The notes under the pieces are model-generated. The model saw only the letters and a list, made by a program, of their open reading frames with translations. It made no database searches and was not told the origin of the DNA. Position numbers and translations under genes: made by a program. From contig WWBZ02000082.1 in NCBI GenBank assembly GCA_011503125.2, forward strand, positions 682,001 to 746,000: a stretch of DNA of 64,000 bases, written 5' to 3'. This stretch comes from Botryosphaeria dothidea. Taxonomy: Eukaryota > Ascomycota > Dothideomycetes > Botryosphaeriales > Botryosphaeriaceae. Within the stretch, counting starts at the first letter, position 1, and the number at the start of each line of letters is the position of its first letter. Below, piece after piece: positions 1-12,017 of the stretch.

Positions 1-3000
1 GCGACTGATGCAGGGAGAGCACTCAGGCAATGCCGAGGGTCTGCCAATTACCCCGGAAGACGCTGTTGAGGGCATTGACAGTGCTATTGCCGCATACGTC
101 ATCATGTCCGGAGACAGCGAAGATCGGTTCCGCTTCGCGCATGATAGATATATGCAGGCAGCACAGTCCCTGATCGAAAGCGAAAATTTCAATCAAGCTG
201 AGATGCACTTCGCAATTTCGAAGACGATGATTGAGCATGCGTATCAAGACAACACAACCACCAGCTCCAAGTCACTATTCACACGAGCTCGGCATGTCGC
301 GTGTGCCACGGACTTGATCAGAGGTCGAGTAAAGAACCGCGCTCTCTATCGAAAAGCCCTTCAACAAGCGGCGGAGAATGCTTGCGAGGCCGGTGCCCGC
401 TCAACCGGGCTATTTTATTATACCCGTTGTTTCAACCTTCTGCAGGACAGTCCGTGGGACGATTCCAATGAAGACGTGGATTATCGCGAGACATTGAACA
501 TTTTTACGCGCTCGGCCGAATGTTACTGGTATCAAGGGTTCTTCGAACCCGCATTGGGCCTCTGCCAAGCGATCTTCACAAATGCTAAGTCTGCAGTAGA
601 CAAAGCTCCCAGCTGGGTTCTGCAGTCGCGTATCTTCGCCATGCGTGGAGATTCTTTCGCTGCCTTTGAGGCATTGAAGCAGTGCCTCACCGACTTGGGA
701 GTGCAGGTGCCAGATAAGTCATGGGAGGAGTGCGACTCCCAGTTCCAATCCCTGTGTGCTGTCTTACAGCAGAACGACAGGGAGGAGCTCCTCTCAAGGC
801 CGTTAACCGCCGACAGCAAGCTTCTTGCAATGGGCGCTGTCCTTGTTGAAATGGCCAGTGCCGCTTTCTGGACGGACTCAAGACTCTTCTACCAAATGAG
901 CATGATAATGGTAGATCTGCACCTGACGCGCGGCACTTTCCCTCAAGCTGCGTTGGGCTATGTGCACCTCGCCAGTATTGCAGCAGGGCGCTTCGGCATG
1001 ACCAAGTTCGGCATCGAGATTGGTGACATCGCCAAAAGCCTCTTCAACATTTTCAATGATGACATGTACACGATCGGCCGCGGAGAGACACTACATGCCT
1101 TATTCATGGGCCACCTGCAGACCCACGTGCGCGAGCAGCTCCCCATCCTCGACCGCGCGATGAACGCCACTATCATCTCTGCAGACCGCATCCTTTCTCT
1201 CCTCAATCTGGGCGTAGTGGCTTGCTTCAAGCTCTGGTCCTCTCATCCAATCTCGGAAGTTGAATCGTGGATCTGCGATTCACCCACCGAATTCAAGGAT
1301 TGGCAAGAGGACCTTCGTGGAGGCGTGTTCCTGATTTCAGCGCGCCAGCACGCCAGGGCTCTGCAAGGTAGGACATCAGCCAAAGATCCCGATCAAGTGC
1401 ACTGCGACCCAGAGCATAAGACGTCGGATTATATCAATTTCATCGAAACACGAGCATCAAATCCGAAACGGCCGAAGACCATCTACTACAGCTATGTTCT
1501 CATCAGTCTGTTCCGTTTCGGGCATTATGAGGCCGCCATCTCCCTTGGAGAAATGCTCCTTCCCATGATGGAGGGTTGCTGGTGTATGAGGATCTATTAC
1601 TCAAACCTCTTCTACCTTTCGCTTGCATACATTGCCGCATGTCGCGAGAATGTGGAACGCGAGGGCAGGGAGTCCCTTATTCAAAGAGTATGCTCTTTCA
1701 TGGAGAAGATACGGGTGGTGGCCAACTACAACGATGTCAATTATCGGACATGGCTGGCTATCCTTGACGCAGAATATCACGATTTTATCCAAGAACATGC
1801 ACGGGCAGCAACACTCTACGAAACTGCGTTGGACTTCGGAGACCTAGAAGATTTCATTCTCGACCAAGCTCTCACATTCGAACTTTACGCTGCATTCCTT
1901 ATGAGACGTGGTGCCCGCCGGCCAGCACGACGTCTTATGAGAGACGCCTTGAGATGCTACACGAACAACGGTGCCGTTGGTCTATCAGCCCACGTCGCGG
2001 AGAAATTTGAATGGCTTCTTAACAGCGAGAGTGGCATTGAGAATGTCGATGTGGCCTGCCAGACTGACATAGTCGACACTGGAAATACGGCGTACAAACT
2101 CGAAAAGCACGCAGGCCAGGCCGTGCCGGAGACTTCGGCAGACCGGACCGAGGCTTGGCTCGCGCCGGCTCCGAATCACACAACCATCAGGAGGAGTGAC
2201 ACTCAGGGTGATCTCCCTGGCGGATTCTCTGCCATCGGTCTGGACGTCATTGATCTAACCGGCATCCTCGAATCGAGCCAGGTTCTCGCATCAGAGCTGC
2301 AAGTTGACAACCTTCTAGCCAAAATGACCGAAATCATCCTCGAGTCGACCGGTGCTGAGCTTGCCGCCATCGTCACAGAGGATGACAAGCTGGGCTGGAG
2401 CATCGCAGCCACAGGAGGCCCCGATGGCGTGACAAAGTATCCCGGCGGTCAGACCCTCGAGTCGGTTGAGGACCAAGTGGCAAGACAGGTAACCTTGTAC
2501 GTTCTCCGCTTCCGGGAGATCGTCTTCGTCCAGAACCTCCTCGAGGACGAAAGGTTTTCAAACGTAACCGATGCGTACCGTCGACGCAACCCAGATGGCC
2601 GAGCAGTCATTGCGATCCCCATCCTCCACGGAGACGACCACTTGCTCGGTTCCATCTATTGCGAGGGCGCTCCGAATCAGTTCAGTGAACGGAATCTGAC
2701 TGTTCTGCGCTTACTCGTCAATTCAGTCTCGGTGTCGCTAGCCAATGCGCTATTGTTCAAGAAAGTCCGCAAGGTCAGTGCTAGCAACGTGGCCATGCTG
2801 GAGATGCAAAAGCAGTCCCTTGCCCAGGCGCGAGCAGCAGAGCTCAAGGCGAAGGAAGCGGAGGCGGTGGCGATTCAGAACATGAAGATGAAGGAGGAAG
2901 CCGCGAAGGCCAAATCACTCTTCCTCGCAAATGTATCGCACGAGCTCCGTACACCTCTGAATGGCGTCATCGGTATGAGCGAGCTTCTCAAGGGAAGCAA

Positions 3001-4480
3001 TCTGAACCCCGAGCAGGAAGGCTATGCAAACAGCATTCGCGTTTGTGCTGACACGCTCCTATCGGTCATCAACGACCTACTCGACTTCAGTAAGCTGGAT
3101 GCGGGGAAAATGAAGTTAATCACCGTGCCTGTTTCCCTCACGGAGACGATCAGCGAGGTCGTGAGGGCCCTCTCCTTCACCAATCTCGAAAGGGGACTTG
3201 AGACCGTCATCCGCCTCGATATCAATCCTGAGCTCTTCGTTCTGGGAGACCCTGTCAGACTGCATCAAATCTTCATGAACCTGCTATCAAACAGCTACAA
3301 GTTCACGTCGAAGGGCACAGTTACTGTCGAAGCGAAGACAATAGCAGAGGATACCGAGACGATGGATGTAAACTTTAGTGTCGCTGACACGGGTATTGGC
3401 ATATCGGAGGAGCAGCAGAAGAAGTTATTCCTCCCCTTCTCGCAGGTGGAAGACGCCAGCAACAGGAGCTACCAGGGCACCGGGCTGGGTCTCAGCATCG
3501 TCAAAGCCATCATTGAAACCACCATGGGAGGCAAGATCTGGCTCAACAGTACTCCCGGGAATGGCACGACGGTGTCGTTCCAACTCAGGTTTCAGAAGGT
3601 GTCGAAGAAGCAAGCTGTCGATGCCTCATCGCCGCCGTCGGAGTCCGCGAAAGGGGGCGAGGAAGCAGTCGACGATGAAAAGTCCCCAGAGCGAATCGTT
3701 CCTCCTCCACCACACAAGTCTCTTCCAAAGATCCCTCGTGAGCAGATCAAAGTGGCAATTGCCGAAGACAATGCCATCAACCAGCGTATCGCGATATCGT
3801 TTGTGAAAAAGCTGGGCTTCCGATGCGAGGCGTATGGCGACGGGAAGAAGACCATCGAAGCACTGGAGAAGGCCGCATCTGAGAATGATCCATACCATCT
3901 CGTTCTCATGGATGTCCAGATGCCCGTTCTTGACGGCTATGATGCAACTAAGGAGATCCGGCAGCACGAAAACCCCACTGTGCGAGACATCCTGATCATT
4001 GCCATGACTGCAAGCGCCATAAGTGGTGATAAGGAGAAATGCCTGGAGGTTGGGATGAACAACTACCTTGCCAAGCCTGTCAGAGCGGCTACTCTCAAAA
4101 GTCTGCTGGAATCATACCTGTCACAATCTCCAAAGCAAATCCCGAACCTGCAGCAGGAAGCGACGGAACTTGCCCGAAGTGTGTTAGAGGCGGCTACAAC
4201 TCAGGAAACAAGGGACGAAATCAAGAGCCCTGCATTGACTGGCGATAGCCGACAGTCTGCGGTGCAGAACAATTCCGAGGAGCTCCGGAAAGCAGAGAAC
4301 GTGCACGCGCCGACTTCCACGACGGCTTCAACACCTTCTTCAGGATCCACGGCTTCTACTGCATTCCAACGACCCACCAGCAGCCAATCCGCCCGACCCG
4401 GCATCTCGCGTAAGCCGTCTACTGAAATCCGCATTTCCAGCCCTGCTCCGCGACAGCTTGACAGAACACAAAAAGGATGA
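1..4480 (+). CDS. Hybrid histidine kinase, group X-like (5' end cut off by window)
   Basis: The frame is open from the first bases, so the N-terminus lies outside the window; the first ATG inside is at 8. The visible 1490 residues begin in the helical region that follows a predicted ATPase in fungal hybrid kinases ([13 protein letters not shown]), then run through TPR-like helices. A GAF domain lies at about 760-920 and a short coiled coil at about 925-960. The HisKA dimerisation helix has phospho-acceptor H978 ([11 protein letters not shown]), followed by HATPase_c with N-box near 1086 and the DTGIGIS and GTGLGLS loops. The C-terminal receiver has D1302 (LMDVQMP) and K about 1356 (LAKP). A Ser/Thr-rich disordered tail ends the protein. 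Group X members (S. pombe Mak2/Mak3, Candida Chk1) sense stress, signal through an HPt protein, and usually carry a Ser/Thr-kinase-like domain upstream. All phosphorelay residues are present. No intron is seen. Confidence 0.93.
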   Translation, partial: RLMQGEHSGNAEGLPITPEDAVEGIDSAIAAYVIMSGDSEDRFRFAHDRYMQAAQSLIESENFNQAEMHFAISKTMIEHAYQDNTTTSSKSLFTRARHVACATDLIRGRVKNRALYRKALQQAAENACEAGARSTGLFYYTRCFNLLQDSPWDDSNEDVDYRETLNIFTRSAECYWYQGFFEPALGLCQAIFTNAKSAVDKAPSWVLQSRIFAMRGDSFAAFEALKQCLTDLGVQVPDKSWEECDSQFQSLCAVLQQNDREELLSRPLTADSKLLAMGAVLVEMASAAFWTDSRLFYQMSMIMVDLHLTRGTFPQAALGYVHLASIAAGRFGMTKFGIEIGDIAKSLFNIFNDDMYTIGRGETLHALFMGHLQTHVREQLPILDRAMNATIISADRILSLLNLGVVACFKLWSSHPISEVESWICDSPTEFKDWQEDLRGGVFLISARQHARALQGRTSAKDPDQVHCDPEHKTSDYINFIETRASNPKRPKTIYYSYVLISLFRFGHYEAAISLGEMLLPMMEGCWCMRIYYSNLFYLSLAYIAACRENVEREGRESLIQRVCSFMEKIRVVANYNDVNYRTWLAILDAEYHDFIQEHARAATLYETALDFGDLEDFILDQALTFELYAAFLMRRGARRPARRLMRDALRCYTNNGAVGLSAHVAEKFEWLLNSESGIENVDVACQTDIVDTGNTAYKLEKHAGQAVPETSADRTEAWLAPAPNHTTIRRSDTQGDLPGGFSAIGLDVIDLTGILESSQVLASELQVDNLLAKMTEIILESTGAELAAIVTEDDKLGWSIAATGGPDGVTKYPGGQTLESVEDQVARQVTLYVLRFREIVFVQNLLEDERFSNVTDAYRRRNPDGRAVIAIPILHGDDHLLGSIYCEGAPNQFSERNLTVLRLLVNSVSVSLANALLFKKVRKVSASNVAMLEMQKQSLAQARAAELKAKEAEAVAIQNMKMKEEAAKAKSLFLANVSHELRTPLNGVIGMSELLKGSNLNPEQEGYANSIRVCADTLLSVINDLLDFSKLDAGKMKLITVPVSLTETISEVVRALSFTNLERGLETVIRLDINPELFVLGDPVRLHQIFMNLLSNSYKFTSKGTVTVEAKTIAEDTETMDVNFSVADTGIGISEEQQKKLFLPFSQVEDASNRSYQGTGLGLSIVKAIIETTMGGKIWLNSTPGNGTTVSFQLRFQKVSKKQAVDASSPPSESAKGGEEAVDDEKSPERIVPPPPHKSLPKIPREQIKVAIAEDNAINQRIAISFVKKLGFRCEAYGDGKKTIEALEKAASENDPYHLVLMDVQMPVLDGYDATKEIRQHENPTVRDILIIAMTASAISGDKEKCLEVGMNNYLAKPVRAATLKSLLESYLSQSPKQIPNLQQEATELARSVLEAATTQETRDEIKSPALTGDSRQSAVQNNSEELRKAENVHAPTSTTASTPSSGSTASTAFQRPTSSQSARPGISRKPSTEIRISSPAPRQLDRTQKG

Positions 4481-5454
4481 TGTGCGCCAGACAGACGATT
4501 TAATTTCCTGATTTCCCTCTTCTTTTACGTTTTTACTATCTGTGCGGGTTGCTCTGGTTTCTGATCATTAGCGCATGTGCATCGAGTCACGACGAAATGG
4601 TAAACTAGTTTATAGTCTCCTTTTCTTTTTTCTCTCTTGCTTCTCAACACCGGCCCGAGCTAGCGGTAGCGTACCACGTTTGACGCGGGACCCTTCTTTT
4701 TTCTCCTCCCAAGTCCGTCTATTTTAGTGTGTTCGACGGTCGATGGTGAAGCGGTGGCTTGGCAGCAAATAGATACCCCCCGTGGCTGCAAACCCCCTAC
4801 CGGAAAGAAACGTACACGTAAAACCAAGGACGTGTGCCTGTATGTGCGGATGTCCGTCTTTTTCTCTTTTCTCTTTAATATGTCTTCTCCACCTTCCTTT
4901 TTTGAAAGGAATGCGGGGGCCTTTGCCGTTTCCCTTTTATTCACGACTGCATTAGAGCATGGGATGGTGCATTTCTGGTGATATGAAACGGATGAAGGGA
5001 AATGAGATTCACAAAGCGCTGGTGTTGCTCTATGATATGTTAGGGATGGATGGCTTCTTTTCATGAAACTGGGGGGGCTTCGGGGCGCAAAGCAACAAAT
5101 GTAGCGTCTCGTATCAAAAAATCATGGGAGTGGAACTATTGTTTTTTTTTATTAATATCCTGCCTTCAAGAAGGGGATCATCCCGTAGAGGGGGGGGACG
5201 GTGAAGATTGTGTGCCTCCTTTTCTTCTGCATGCATAGCGTGTTCTCAACCTTTTCCACATCTATCTGCTTGACTTGCTCCTCGCTTTCCTTCCCGTGCG
5301 CGCAAGGAGTATTCGTCGATATTCAGGAGTAACGGGCATGTACATAGACTGCTTTTTGCAAAACGTCGACTGTCGGCAAGGTAGACATTCTTCTCCGACA
5401 GCCACAATCCTCTCATATCTTCAGCTGTATAGTCAGGTGCCTCGCGTCTGCTAG
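4481..5454. other. Intergenic, convergent 3' ends
   Basis: This stretch lies between two convergent stop codons and should hold the 3' UTRs of the kinase and the hydrolase. It contains T-rich tracts (4620-4635, 4855-4885, 5140-5155) and no supported gene. Open frames of about 84-134 codons here have no recognisable motif. Confidence 0.6.
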
Positions 5455-6249
5455 TCATTGGATCTGCTTGTAGAAGTCGATGATCTTTTCGCTCACGACA
5501 TCCGGAGCCTCGATGCAGTGCCAATGGCCGACGCCCGGCAGCACCTCCATGCTCTTCTCCTCGGAGCCAATCTCGGCGAACTGCTTCTTGCACATGTCGA
5601 GCGGCGCCGACTTGTCCTCCTCGCCGGCCAGCAGCAGCACGGGCACGGCGATCTTCTCGTAGGCCGGACGGACCGCGTTGGCGATGACGCGACAGTTGGA
5701 GACGTAGCCCCGCTTGTCCTGGGCGAGCAGCAGCTCGCGGATGAAGGCGCGCGCGAGCGGGGAGGCGCGGGCGGCCGTGGCGCCGGCGGGGATGGTGTTG
5801 GCCATGGGCTCCATGCCGTCGCGCTCGACCGTCGCGATGCGCTGCTCGAAGACGGCGGCCACGGCGGCGGACGGGTAGACGGGGCCGATGAGCACGGCGG
5901 CGACGACGCGGTCGGGCGCGGCGGCGGCCAGGTGCGCGGCCACGAGGCCGCCCATCGAGTGGCCGCCGACGACGGCCTTGGGGATGGCGAGCGCGTCGAG
6001 CAGGGCGAGCACGTCGGCGGCCAGGGTGGCGACGGACTGCTCGACCTGCGTGTACGGCGAGCGGCCCGCGCCCGTCGCGTCGAAGGTCACGACGCGCAGG
6101 CCGGCGGCCGTCAGGGCGGGGGCGACGGGCGCGTAGAAGTTCTGCGAGCTGCCGAGGCCGTGGTGGAGGACGAGGGTCTCGCGCGGGCCGGTGGCAGGGG
6201 CGTGGTCGGTGTAGTGCAGGCGCTTGTAGCCAATGGTGAGGAACGGCAT
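5455..6249 (-). CDS. Alpha/beta hydrolase (enol-lactonase-like)
   Basis: Single-exon gene of 264 residues, the usual size for the bacterial-type 3-oxoadipate enol-lactonase branch of alpha/beta hydrolases. The fold signatures are visible in order: the oxyanion-loop HHGLGSS at 29-35, the nucleophile elbow GGHSMGG with S98, the acidic residue D212 after the strand VPVLLLAGE, and the catalytic H242 in GVGHWH. No signal peptide or membrane segment is seen, so it is probably cytosolic. The substrate cannot be read from the sequence; ring-cleavage lactones, esters or epoxides are all possible. The gene is very GC-rich, which leaves a long open frame on the opposite strand that I treat as a shadow. 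It is convergent with the histidine kinase. Confidence 0.88.
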   Translation of the reverse strand: MPFLTIGYKRLHYTDHAPATGPRETLVLHHGLGSSQNFYAPVAPALTAAGLRVVTFDATGAGRSPYTQVEQSVATLAADVLALLDALAIPKAVVGGHSMGGLVAAHLAAAAPDRVVAAVLIGPVYPSAAVAAVFEQRIATVERDGMEPMANTIPAGATAARASPLARAFIRELLLAQDKRGYVSNCRVIANAVRPAYEKIAVPVLLLAGEEDKSAPLDMCKKQFAEIGSEEKSMEVLPGVGHWHCIEAPDVVSEKIIDFYKQIQ

Positions 6250-6531
6250 GGTTGACTTTTGGATTTGGTTTTGTTTCTTTGTTCTCGTGGAAAGCCGTCC
6301 GGGGGGAGTGCTGCAGCGGCGCGCGGGTTCGGTCTCAAGGGTCCAGGGGAGCGGGAATTGGAGGGGTGGTGGGAGTCTGAAAAGGTTCGAGACGGGACGT
6401 CATGGTGTTGTTGTCGGCGGGGACCCTGGCTGTTATTTTTGGGCGGGAGCGGATGCGGGCGAGCCCTTCTGTCGGATGCGGGCACCGCGCTGCTGTCGGG
6501 TAGTGGGCTGCTTCGCTTTCTCTTCACACTT

Positions 6532-6607
6532 CAGCAGTCTTCGGTCGTGCCAGCAGTCTTCGGTGTGTCAACCACTTCAGCAGTCTTCAGTCGCGTCAAC
6601 CACTTCA
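6532..6607. repeat. Short imperfect tandem repeat
   Basis: CAGCAGTCTTCGG occurs at 6532-6544 and 6551-6563, with the variant CAGCAGTCTTCAG at 6578-6590. GTCAACCACTTCA occurs at 6567-6579 and 6595-6607, giving a 28-bp period. It lies in the divergent promoter region and its function is unknown. Confidence 0.8.
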
Positions 6608-7629
6608 CCACCGAGCCCCGGCGGCAGCCCCTGGTGCATGCCTACGCCGGTGCTGTCAGCAGTCCTCGTGGCCCAGGGCCTGCCGGCAGCTGGATGGCTG
6701 CTGGGATGGCGCAGGTACGCATATGGCGCGAACTGGCGGATTGTTATCGTGGGCGCGTGAGTGGTCCTCCGGGGGCCGGCATGTGAAGGGCGTCTCCAGA
6801 CTCCTGTCCCCAGCCGTTCGCTGGAGTCAGCCGGTGGCGTGCATGACTGGGCGGGCAGCAACCTTAACAGCGCCGGTACCGCTGCACGGGCGGGCTGGGG
6901 CTCACTTGGCTGTGTCTCCCACGAGGCGAGCCGTCCGCGCTGGTCACGCACCCTTCACCTCCCGCCACGTTCGCCCTCACGCCGTCGCTCGTCGCCCGCC
7001 CATTTGACAGCGTCCGGCGATCCAGAGCTGCCCGCGTGAGGCCTGCTGCGCCCGTCCAGTCACGCCTCCTCGTCTCCTGCGATCTCGGCTCGCTGGCCCA
7101 ATAGCGGTGTGCTCACACGCTGCCCCTAGAGCAACAAGCGCGCTGCTGTCGCGCAGCGGACATGCCGCCGTGCAGCAGTGGCTGCCCGTTCGCCGTGGGT
7201 GGTGTCTCAAGCCTGCATTCCTGCGCCATCTGGTACAACTGTCGCAAAAGCCTATACTGACATGTGAAAGTTCGCTCGATGCTATTCCCGTCCACGCTCC
7301 AGCGGCCTGCCTTCAAAAGACAGCGCCCTCTGCCTCCAGGCCCGAGTCATGTCGAAAATCATTTATCCATAACCCGCATTTCGCCGTCATCGCCGCCCGC
7401 CGTCCCCACATTAGATGGCGGTGAAGTGGCACGTACAGTAGTGCGGTTCTGGCCCTCTGCACCCACGCAATCACCCGGCTCCCTTTTCTGAGTCTGCGTA
7501 CCCTGTTCCGATCATTTGTTGCTTTTCGATTTTCCCTGCAGCTCGCTCGTGCGCCAAAGCCTCCACCACCCTTGCGTGGGAGCGGCGCCAGCATTCAAGC
7601 TTATATTCCGACCCAGCCCCCCTGCCGCG

Positions 7630-7636
7630 TATAAGG
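7630..7636 (+). promoter_or_regulatory. TATA-like element
   Basis: TATAAGG lies 163 nt upstream of the preferred ATG at 7799, followed by pyrimidine-rich sequence typical of fungal transcription starts. This is motif recognition only. Confidence 0.35.
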
Positions 7637-7798
7637 ACCCCTCCCCACCTACCTACTTCGTCTCTTTCTGTTTCCTACTCTTCTCCGGCTCTAGTGCGCC
7701 GGCCCGCACTGTGCTGGTTGTCCGTCAGTCGCCTTCTCGCCAGACCACCCACCAGACGTGCTAGACGATGCTGCGTTATTGACGAGCTCCGACCCCCG

Positions 7799-8860
7799 AT
7801 GAACGCCGCTACTACACACCTGAACAATGACAACCCCTTCGACCTTCCTCAGCCGGTGGCAGAGCCCATGAGTCGTACGGACAGCGGCTTCGAGGACTAT
7901 CCGCGCCAGCCGAAGTCAAGCCAATCTGAGCACCTCAGCCGCGAAAGATCTTCCTCGTTTTCTGAAACCGGTGGCCATGTTTCCTCAACGGACAATGACC
8001 AGACCGCAACTCCGGCAGCCGGCGAAAAGAGCTGCAGTAGCACGCCTGATTGTCAGGCTCAGCCACGCGAGGATGCCCCATTAAAACATCGCGAGTCCCG
8101 CTCCAACGTCACCACCACCACGTCAGTTCCGTCGACTCCAGAACGCCCGGCTCTGAAGAAGCGGCGATCCAGGCCGAGCTCCAAGCACTCGGCCAGGTCG
8201 TCCAGTCGCCGCTCTTCTAGTGCCTACATCCGCCCTTCTCTCTCCACCCGAGTGCGCAGTCTCCCGGCCGACCTGCCTCTGCACCGCAGCGACCTCGACT
8301 CTGTGTTGGCCCTCCATTCGCGCAGCTGCAACCTCTTCTCGTCGCTCTCAACCCCCTCCAGCGCGCCGCAATCACCAGGCCTCCACTCCATCGGCCGTCA
8401 CAGCACTGATATCCCTTATCGACCACTTCGCGTCGATACCTCTAGCCTTGTCTCTATCCCCTCTCACGAACCTGCTCACTCAAGCTCGATGCCCTCTCCA
8501 GCGGCGTCGACCCGCTCCTCCCATGCCGACGTGGAGCCCGGGGTTTCGACGCCCGCTGCGCCGCCGGCCACTGTGATCCACTGGAACTCGCCCAGCACGC
8601 GCCGCCGCGAGTATGCCGAGATCGACCGCTCCACCAAGGGCTTCCGTGGCTTCCTGCGCCGCGTCACGCCGCGCTGGCTGTCGCGCCGCCCGCCGAGGCA
8701 AGCTTTCTACGACGGCGAGAAGGACGACGACGATGCGTGCAGCGTGAGGCGCTACCGCATCGAGGTGCCCGAGGATGACGCCATGTCGACGGCGTGCAAG
8801 GAGAAGGAGAGACCGAAGTCCGCGCCGTCGCGGATGGCGAGGTTGTGGAAGTGTTACTGA
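7799..8860 (+). CDS. Ser/Arg-rich disordered protein, unknown function
   Basis: Single-exon gene of 353 residues from the ATG at 7799. The same frame is open to an ATG at 7694, which would add 35 Arg-rich residues; I prefer 7799 because the extension looks like translated 5' UTR. The protein is low-complexity: acidic and Ser-rich at first (TDSGFEDYPR), then Lys/Arg/Ser runs (KKRRSRPSSKHS, SSRRSSS) near residues 115-145. A more ordered part follows at about 250-300 (HWNSPSTRRREY, STKGFRGFLRRVTPRWL), then a basic end (SRMARLWKCY). I recognise no domain. The Ser/Arg content suggests a phosphorylated regulatory or nuclear protein, but that is inference. Confidence 0.7.
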   Translation: MNAATTHLNNDNPFDLPQPVAEPMSRTDSGFEDYPRQPKSSQSEHLSRERSSSFSETGGHVSSTDNDQTATPAAGEKSCSSTPDCQAQPREDAPLKHRESRSNVTTTTSVPSTPERPALKKRRSRPSSKHSARSSSRRSSSAYIRPSLSTRVRSLPADLPLHRSDLDSVLALHSRSCNLFSSLSTPSSAPQSPGLHSIGRHSTDIPYRPLRVDTSSLVSIPSHEPAHSSSMPSPAASTRSSHADVEPGVSTPAAPPATVIHWNSPSTRRREYAEIDRSTKGFRGFLRRVTPRWLSRRPPRQAFYDGEKDDDDACSVRRYRIEVPEDDAMSTACKEKERPKSAPSRMARLWKCY

Positions 8861-11800
8861 TGCGCTGCCGGCTCCACCGACCCACCAATCCACCCACCTG
8901 TCCGGACGTACGATGGCAAGCACAGGATGCATAGACTGTCAAATCTCGTCGATTCTGCGTTGCTTTTATCTGCATATCTCCGCATAGTATGCGCGTCTTG
9001 CTGGTCAAATCTTTTCCTCTTTGTCGATTCCCGCATCGCTGCCAGCATTCAGCATACATCTCCAAACATACCCTCATCCTCATCATCAGCATATCAATAT
9101 TTGCAAAGATACCCAAATGACGTTACAAAGTCAGCATAGCATTAGCATAAATAGTGTTTAGTCATTTTTCCACACACACCCCCACACAATTCGGCTTAGA
9201 TCTCTGGATACATCCACATAAAGGGGGGAAACGCATACAGCGCTCAAAAACTCCCGGATAAAAAATGTCAAAACCAATTTCAACAAAAATTTTCTCACGG
9301 TGTTCTCCAAAGTGCAAAGATGTCGTTAAGGCACTCTCTTAATGCTGGGGCGTGCTCAGCTATTGGCCTAGGGTAGCGCCGGTTGACTGGGTAGCGGTAA
9401 ACCGGGGGACGACGTGGCAGGCATCGGAGGGGGAAAGAGATCTCTGGTAGCTACATGCGGTTGGTTGGCCTCACAATGCAGGCATCCCCCTGTCTTCCCC
9501 TATACAACTGACGACATTTTTTCCCTCTCTCTCTCTCGTCGGTGGTTTTCGGTTTAATCGAGATTTCATCTACAGATCCTCCGATGCGGAAATGAAGGGC
9601 CACGACGACGATGCCTTGCCGCTGCTCTCCCGCCAACTTGCTGCACGTCATCTACATGTGCCCTCCTCCTCCCACCCCTTTTCCTGGCCATTGTCCTTTT
9701 CCCGACCGATCGGCTGGGTGTGATGAGGAGGACGGGAGCGTCGACGCGTCCCGTGCCGATTACCGTCGGTCAATCGACATTTAACTCGCGCCGATCGAAG
9801 GGTCTTTGAACATTCTCGAAGGGTTCGCGAAGGGGAATTCGAAGGGGCAAATGGGGCCTGAACTGAAAAAAAAAAAGCACGGATTTTTTCTCTCTCTTGC
9901 ATTATGTTGCGCACGGAAGTTGCCAGATGGGGAAAAACATATTGATGGAGACGGGTGCAGACGAGATGACGATTGCGTCGGGGTTGATTCGTCGGCGTTG
10001 GGGCAGTGCGCACAAGTGTGCGAGGTCCCGCTTCGGCGGCGTGGGTTGTGTGTGTGTGGAGATGCCCACTGGTTGGCAACGCATGGGAATAATGGAGAAC
10101 GAGTTGCTGCAAAGCGTCGACTGTGCCCCTGGCACCGTGCGTCTCGCTGTCTCTCCTCCTTTGCCGATTCTCGAAAGTGGGTTGCCGTGCGGCACGGGAC
10201 AAACCACGCCAGAGCGCCGGCGGCGGATCAGTGCGGCGGAGGGGGGGACGTGGGAGAGTGGGGATACGGCGGAGGTCCGTGTGTTTTCGGAAGGGAACAA
10301 GCGCAGACCGCACAACGCACGGATCGGTCTGCACTTCTGGTGGGAAGATGGGAAAGTCCAGGAGAGACGGTGTCATGGCGATGTCACTGCAGATCCCGCC
10401 GTTGGGCGAGCGAGGACCGTCGGGTTGGGAGGGGAGTCGAGGGATTTCCGGTCAAGAGATCCTCAACAGGGGAGAGGAAGTTTTTTCCCTTCTCTTTTTC
10501 TCTTGCTTGTGACCAGGAAAGAATTTTCCTGAACGTGTGAGAGTAGCCTGTTGCTGGACTCACTTCGCGCAGGACGTCCGTAGATGAGAGGAGAGCCGCG
10601 GGCGGGCTGTGTCAAGTTCGAACTGCTTCGACCCGTGCGAGGCGAGGTGGTCTGTTCTTCACTTCCGGGTGGTAATTTATGCTCGATTGGGAAGGGCGGT
10701 GCAAAGGGCGGAAGGGAGGCCGCGGGATTGAGCGGAACCGAGTGGGACGGCCCGCGTGTAGCGCGCTTATTTTGTACGGTGGTGACGAATCAGGCAAGGC
10801 ATATGCATCCTTTTCTACCCATTTCCACATGTGCACTTGTTGCTTTCACGCCTTTATTTATCAGGTGACCGCGCTATGATGATTTTGCAGGTCTTCTCAA
10901 TTGACCACCTCCGGATTCTTTGTACAAAGTTGATTGATAGGAAGGCTTCCTGGATCTGTCTCATGAGGACAGCACTGCCGTTGACGCATATCAGCAGAAG
11001 CATTCTTTGCATGGTCTACAACGTGCCAGTACAAGCGTCAGCCGGGCTTCAAGGACAATTACTTGCGCAGAAGTGCCCCATCAACGAAGTTTGTTTGAAT
11101 GTGTGTTGGTCACTGTCAGATTCGTAGTAATCTTACCAAACCAATTACTGGACCCTCTAACCAGTTGAAGCAATGAAGAAATCGTCCTTACGTTAGCGCG
11201 ATGAGACCCTCAAATATTGCGGAGTCAACTGCCTCCTTGGCTGCATGTCCTTCCGGACAAGAACAAAGCACTGTGATTCTTGTCTTAACTTTCACGCTTG
11301 GGCAGACATTGTCTGGTATGTGTGTATGAGAACAGAGCATGATGGAATGCTCCTGAATATGCAGCGGCCATTAGCTTCCCTGAGCATCGGCTACTGCGGT
11401 GTTTGATGGGAAAGACATTCAGGATGCGCAGTACCAATTATAGACCAGTGAGAGGCACAACCTCCCATTCCTGGTTCTTTGCTGTCTTTCCCCCGAAAGT
11501 CGCAAGAGCAGTTAAACTTCAAATAGTTCTGACGGTAAGCAGCAGGCATACTGTTTGTGGAAGAAGCGAGCGACGTCGACGTCGTTCTCGCCGGTGACAG
11601 CAATGGAGCAGAAAGTGTGATCGGTCCATAGATGCATCACACTACTTTGCATTAGACTGGAGGGAACAAAGACAAGTCTTTGGGAATATGTTTCACACGT
11701 GGCCGTCGAATGTAGGTTGTATTCCAAAAGATTGCGGGCATCCTCACCATGCAGGGATTACGCATGAAAGAGAAAACCATGCAACTGATCCGTTTGTCCA

Positions 11801-12017
11801 ACGCCCTACGCTCCTCTTGCCTAGGCAGAAGTGCCAACCGAGACTAAATTAGCAGCATATTTGATCGACTGAATATATGAACCCCCAACTCAAGCAATCC
11901 TCCCAGTACTGCTCACTTCCAACCTAGAAGGGCCACCTGGAGATCTCTCTACGGAACGACTTTCCCACAACACCCGAGAGCGCTTTCAATACTGCTACCT
12001 CATCACCCTCCAGCACC
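8861..12017. other. Long gene-poor interval
   Basis: About 3.2 kb with no supported gene. It contains a CACACACACCCCC tract near 9170, a TCTCTCTCTCTC tract near 9525 and A-runs near 9870. Overlapping open frames of 211-244 codons occur on both strands at 9648-10540, where base composition is GC-rich. None has a recognisable motif, and their high Arg/Pro/Gly content looks like random GC-rich translation. An unrecognised gene or non-coding RNA cannot be excluded. Confidence 0.5.

Larger units (their letters stand above)
6250..7798. other. Divergent promoter region between hydrolase and Ser/Arg-rich gene
   Basis: About 1.5 kb separates two divergent starts. It holds a small tandem repeat (6532-6607) and a TATA-like site at 7630. 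GC-rich open frames on both strands show no domain, no consistent splice sites and mutually exclusive readings, so I call no gene. Confidence 0.5.

Noticed and set aside
5458..6255. 265-codon plus-strand frame opposite the hydrolase
   Set aside because: A GC-rich antisense shadow; the minus-strand frame has a full catalytic triad.
9648..10540. Frames of 211-244 codons on both strands
   Set aside because: They overlap each other, have no motif, and show Arg/Pro/Gly-rich random-like translation.
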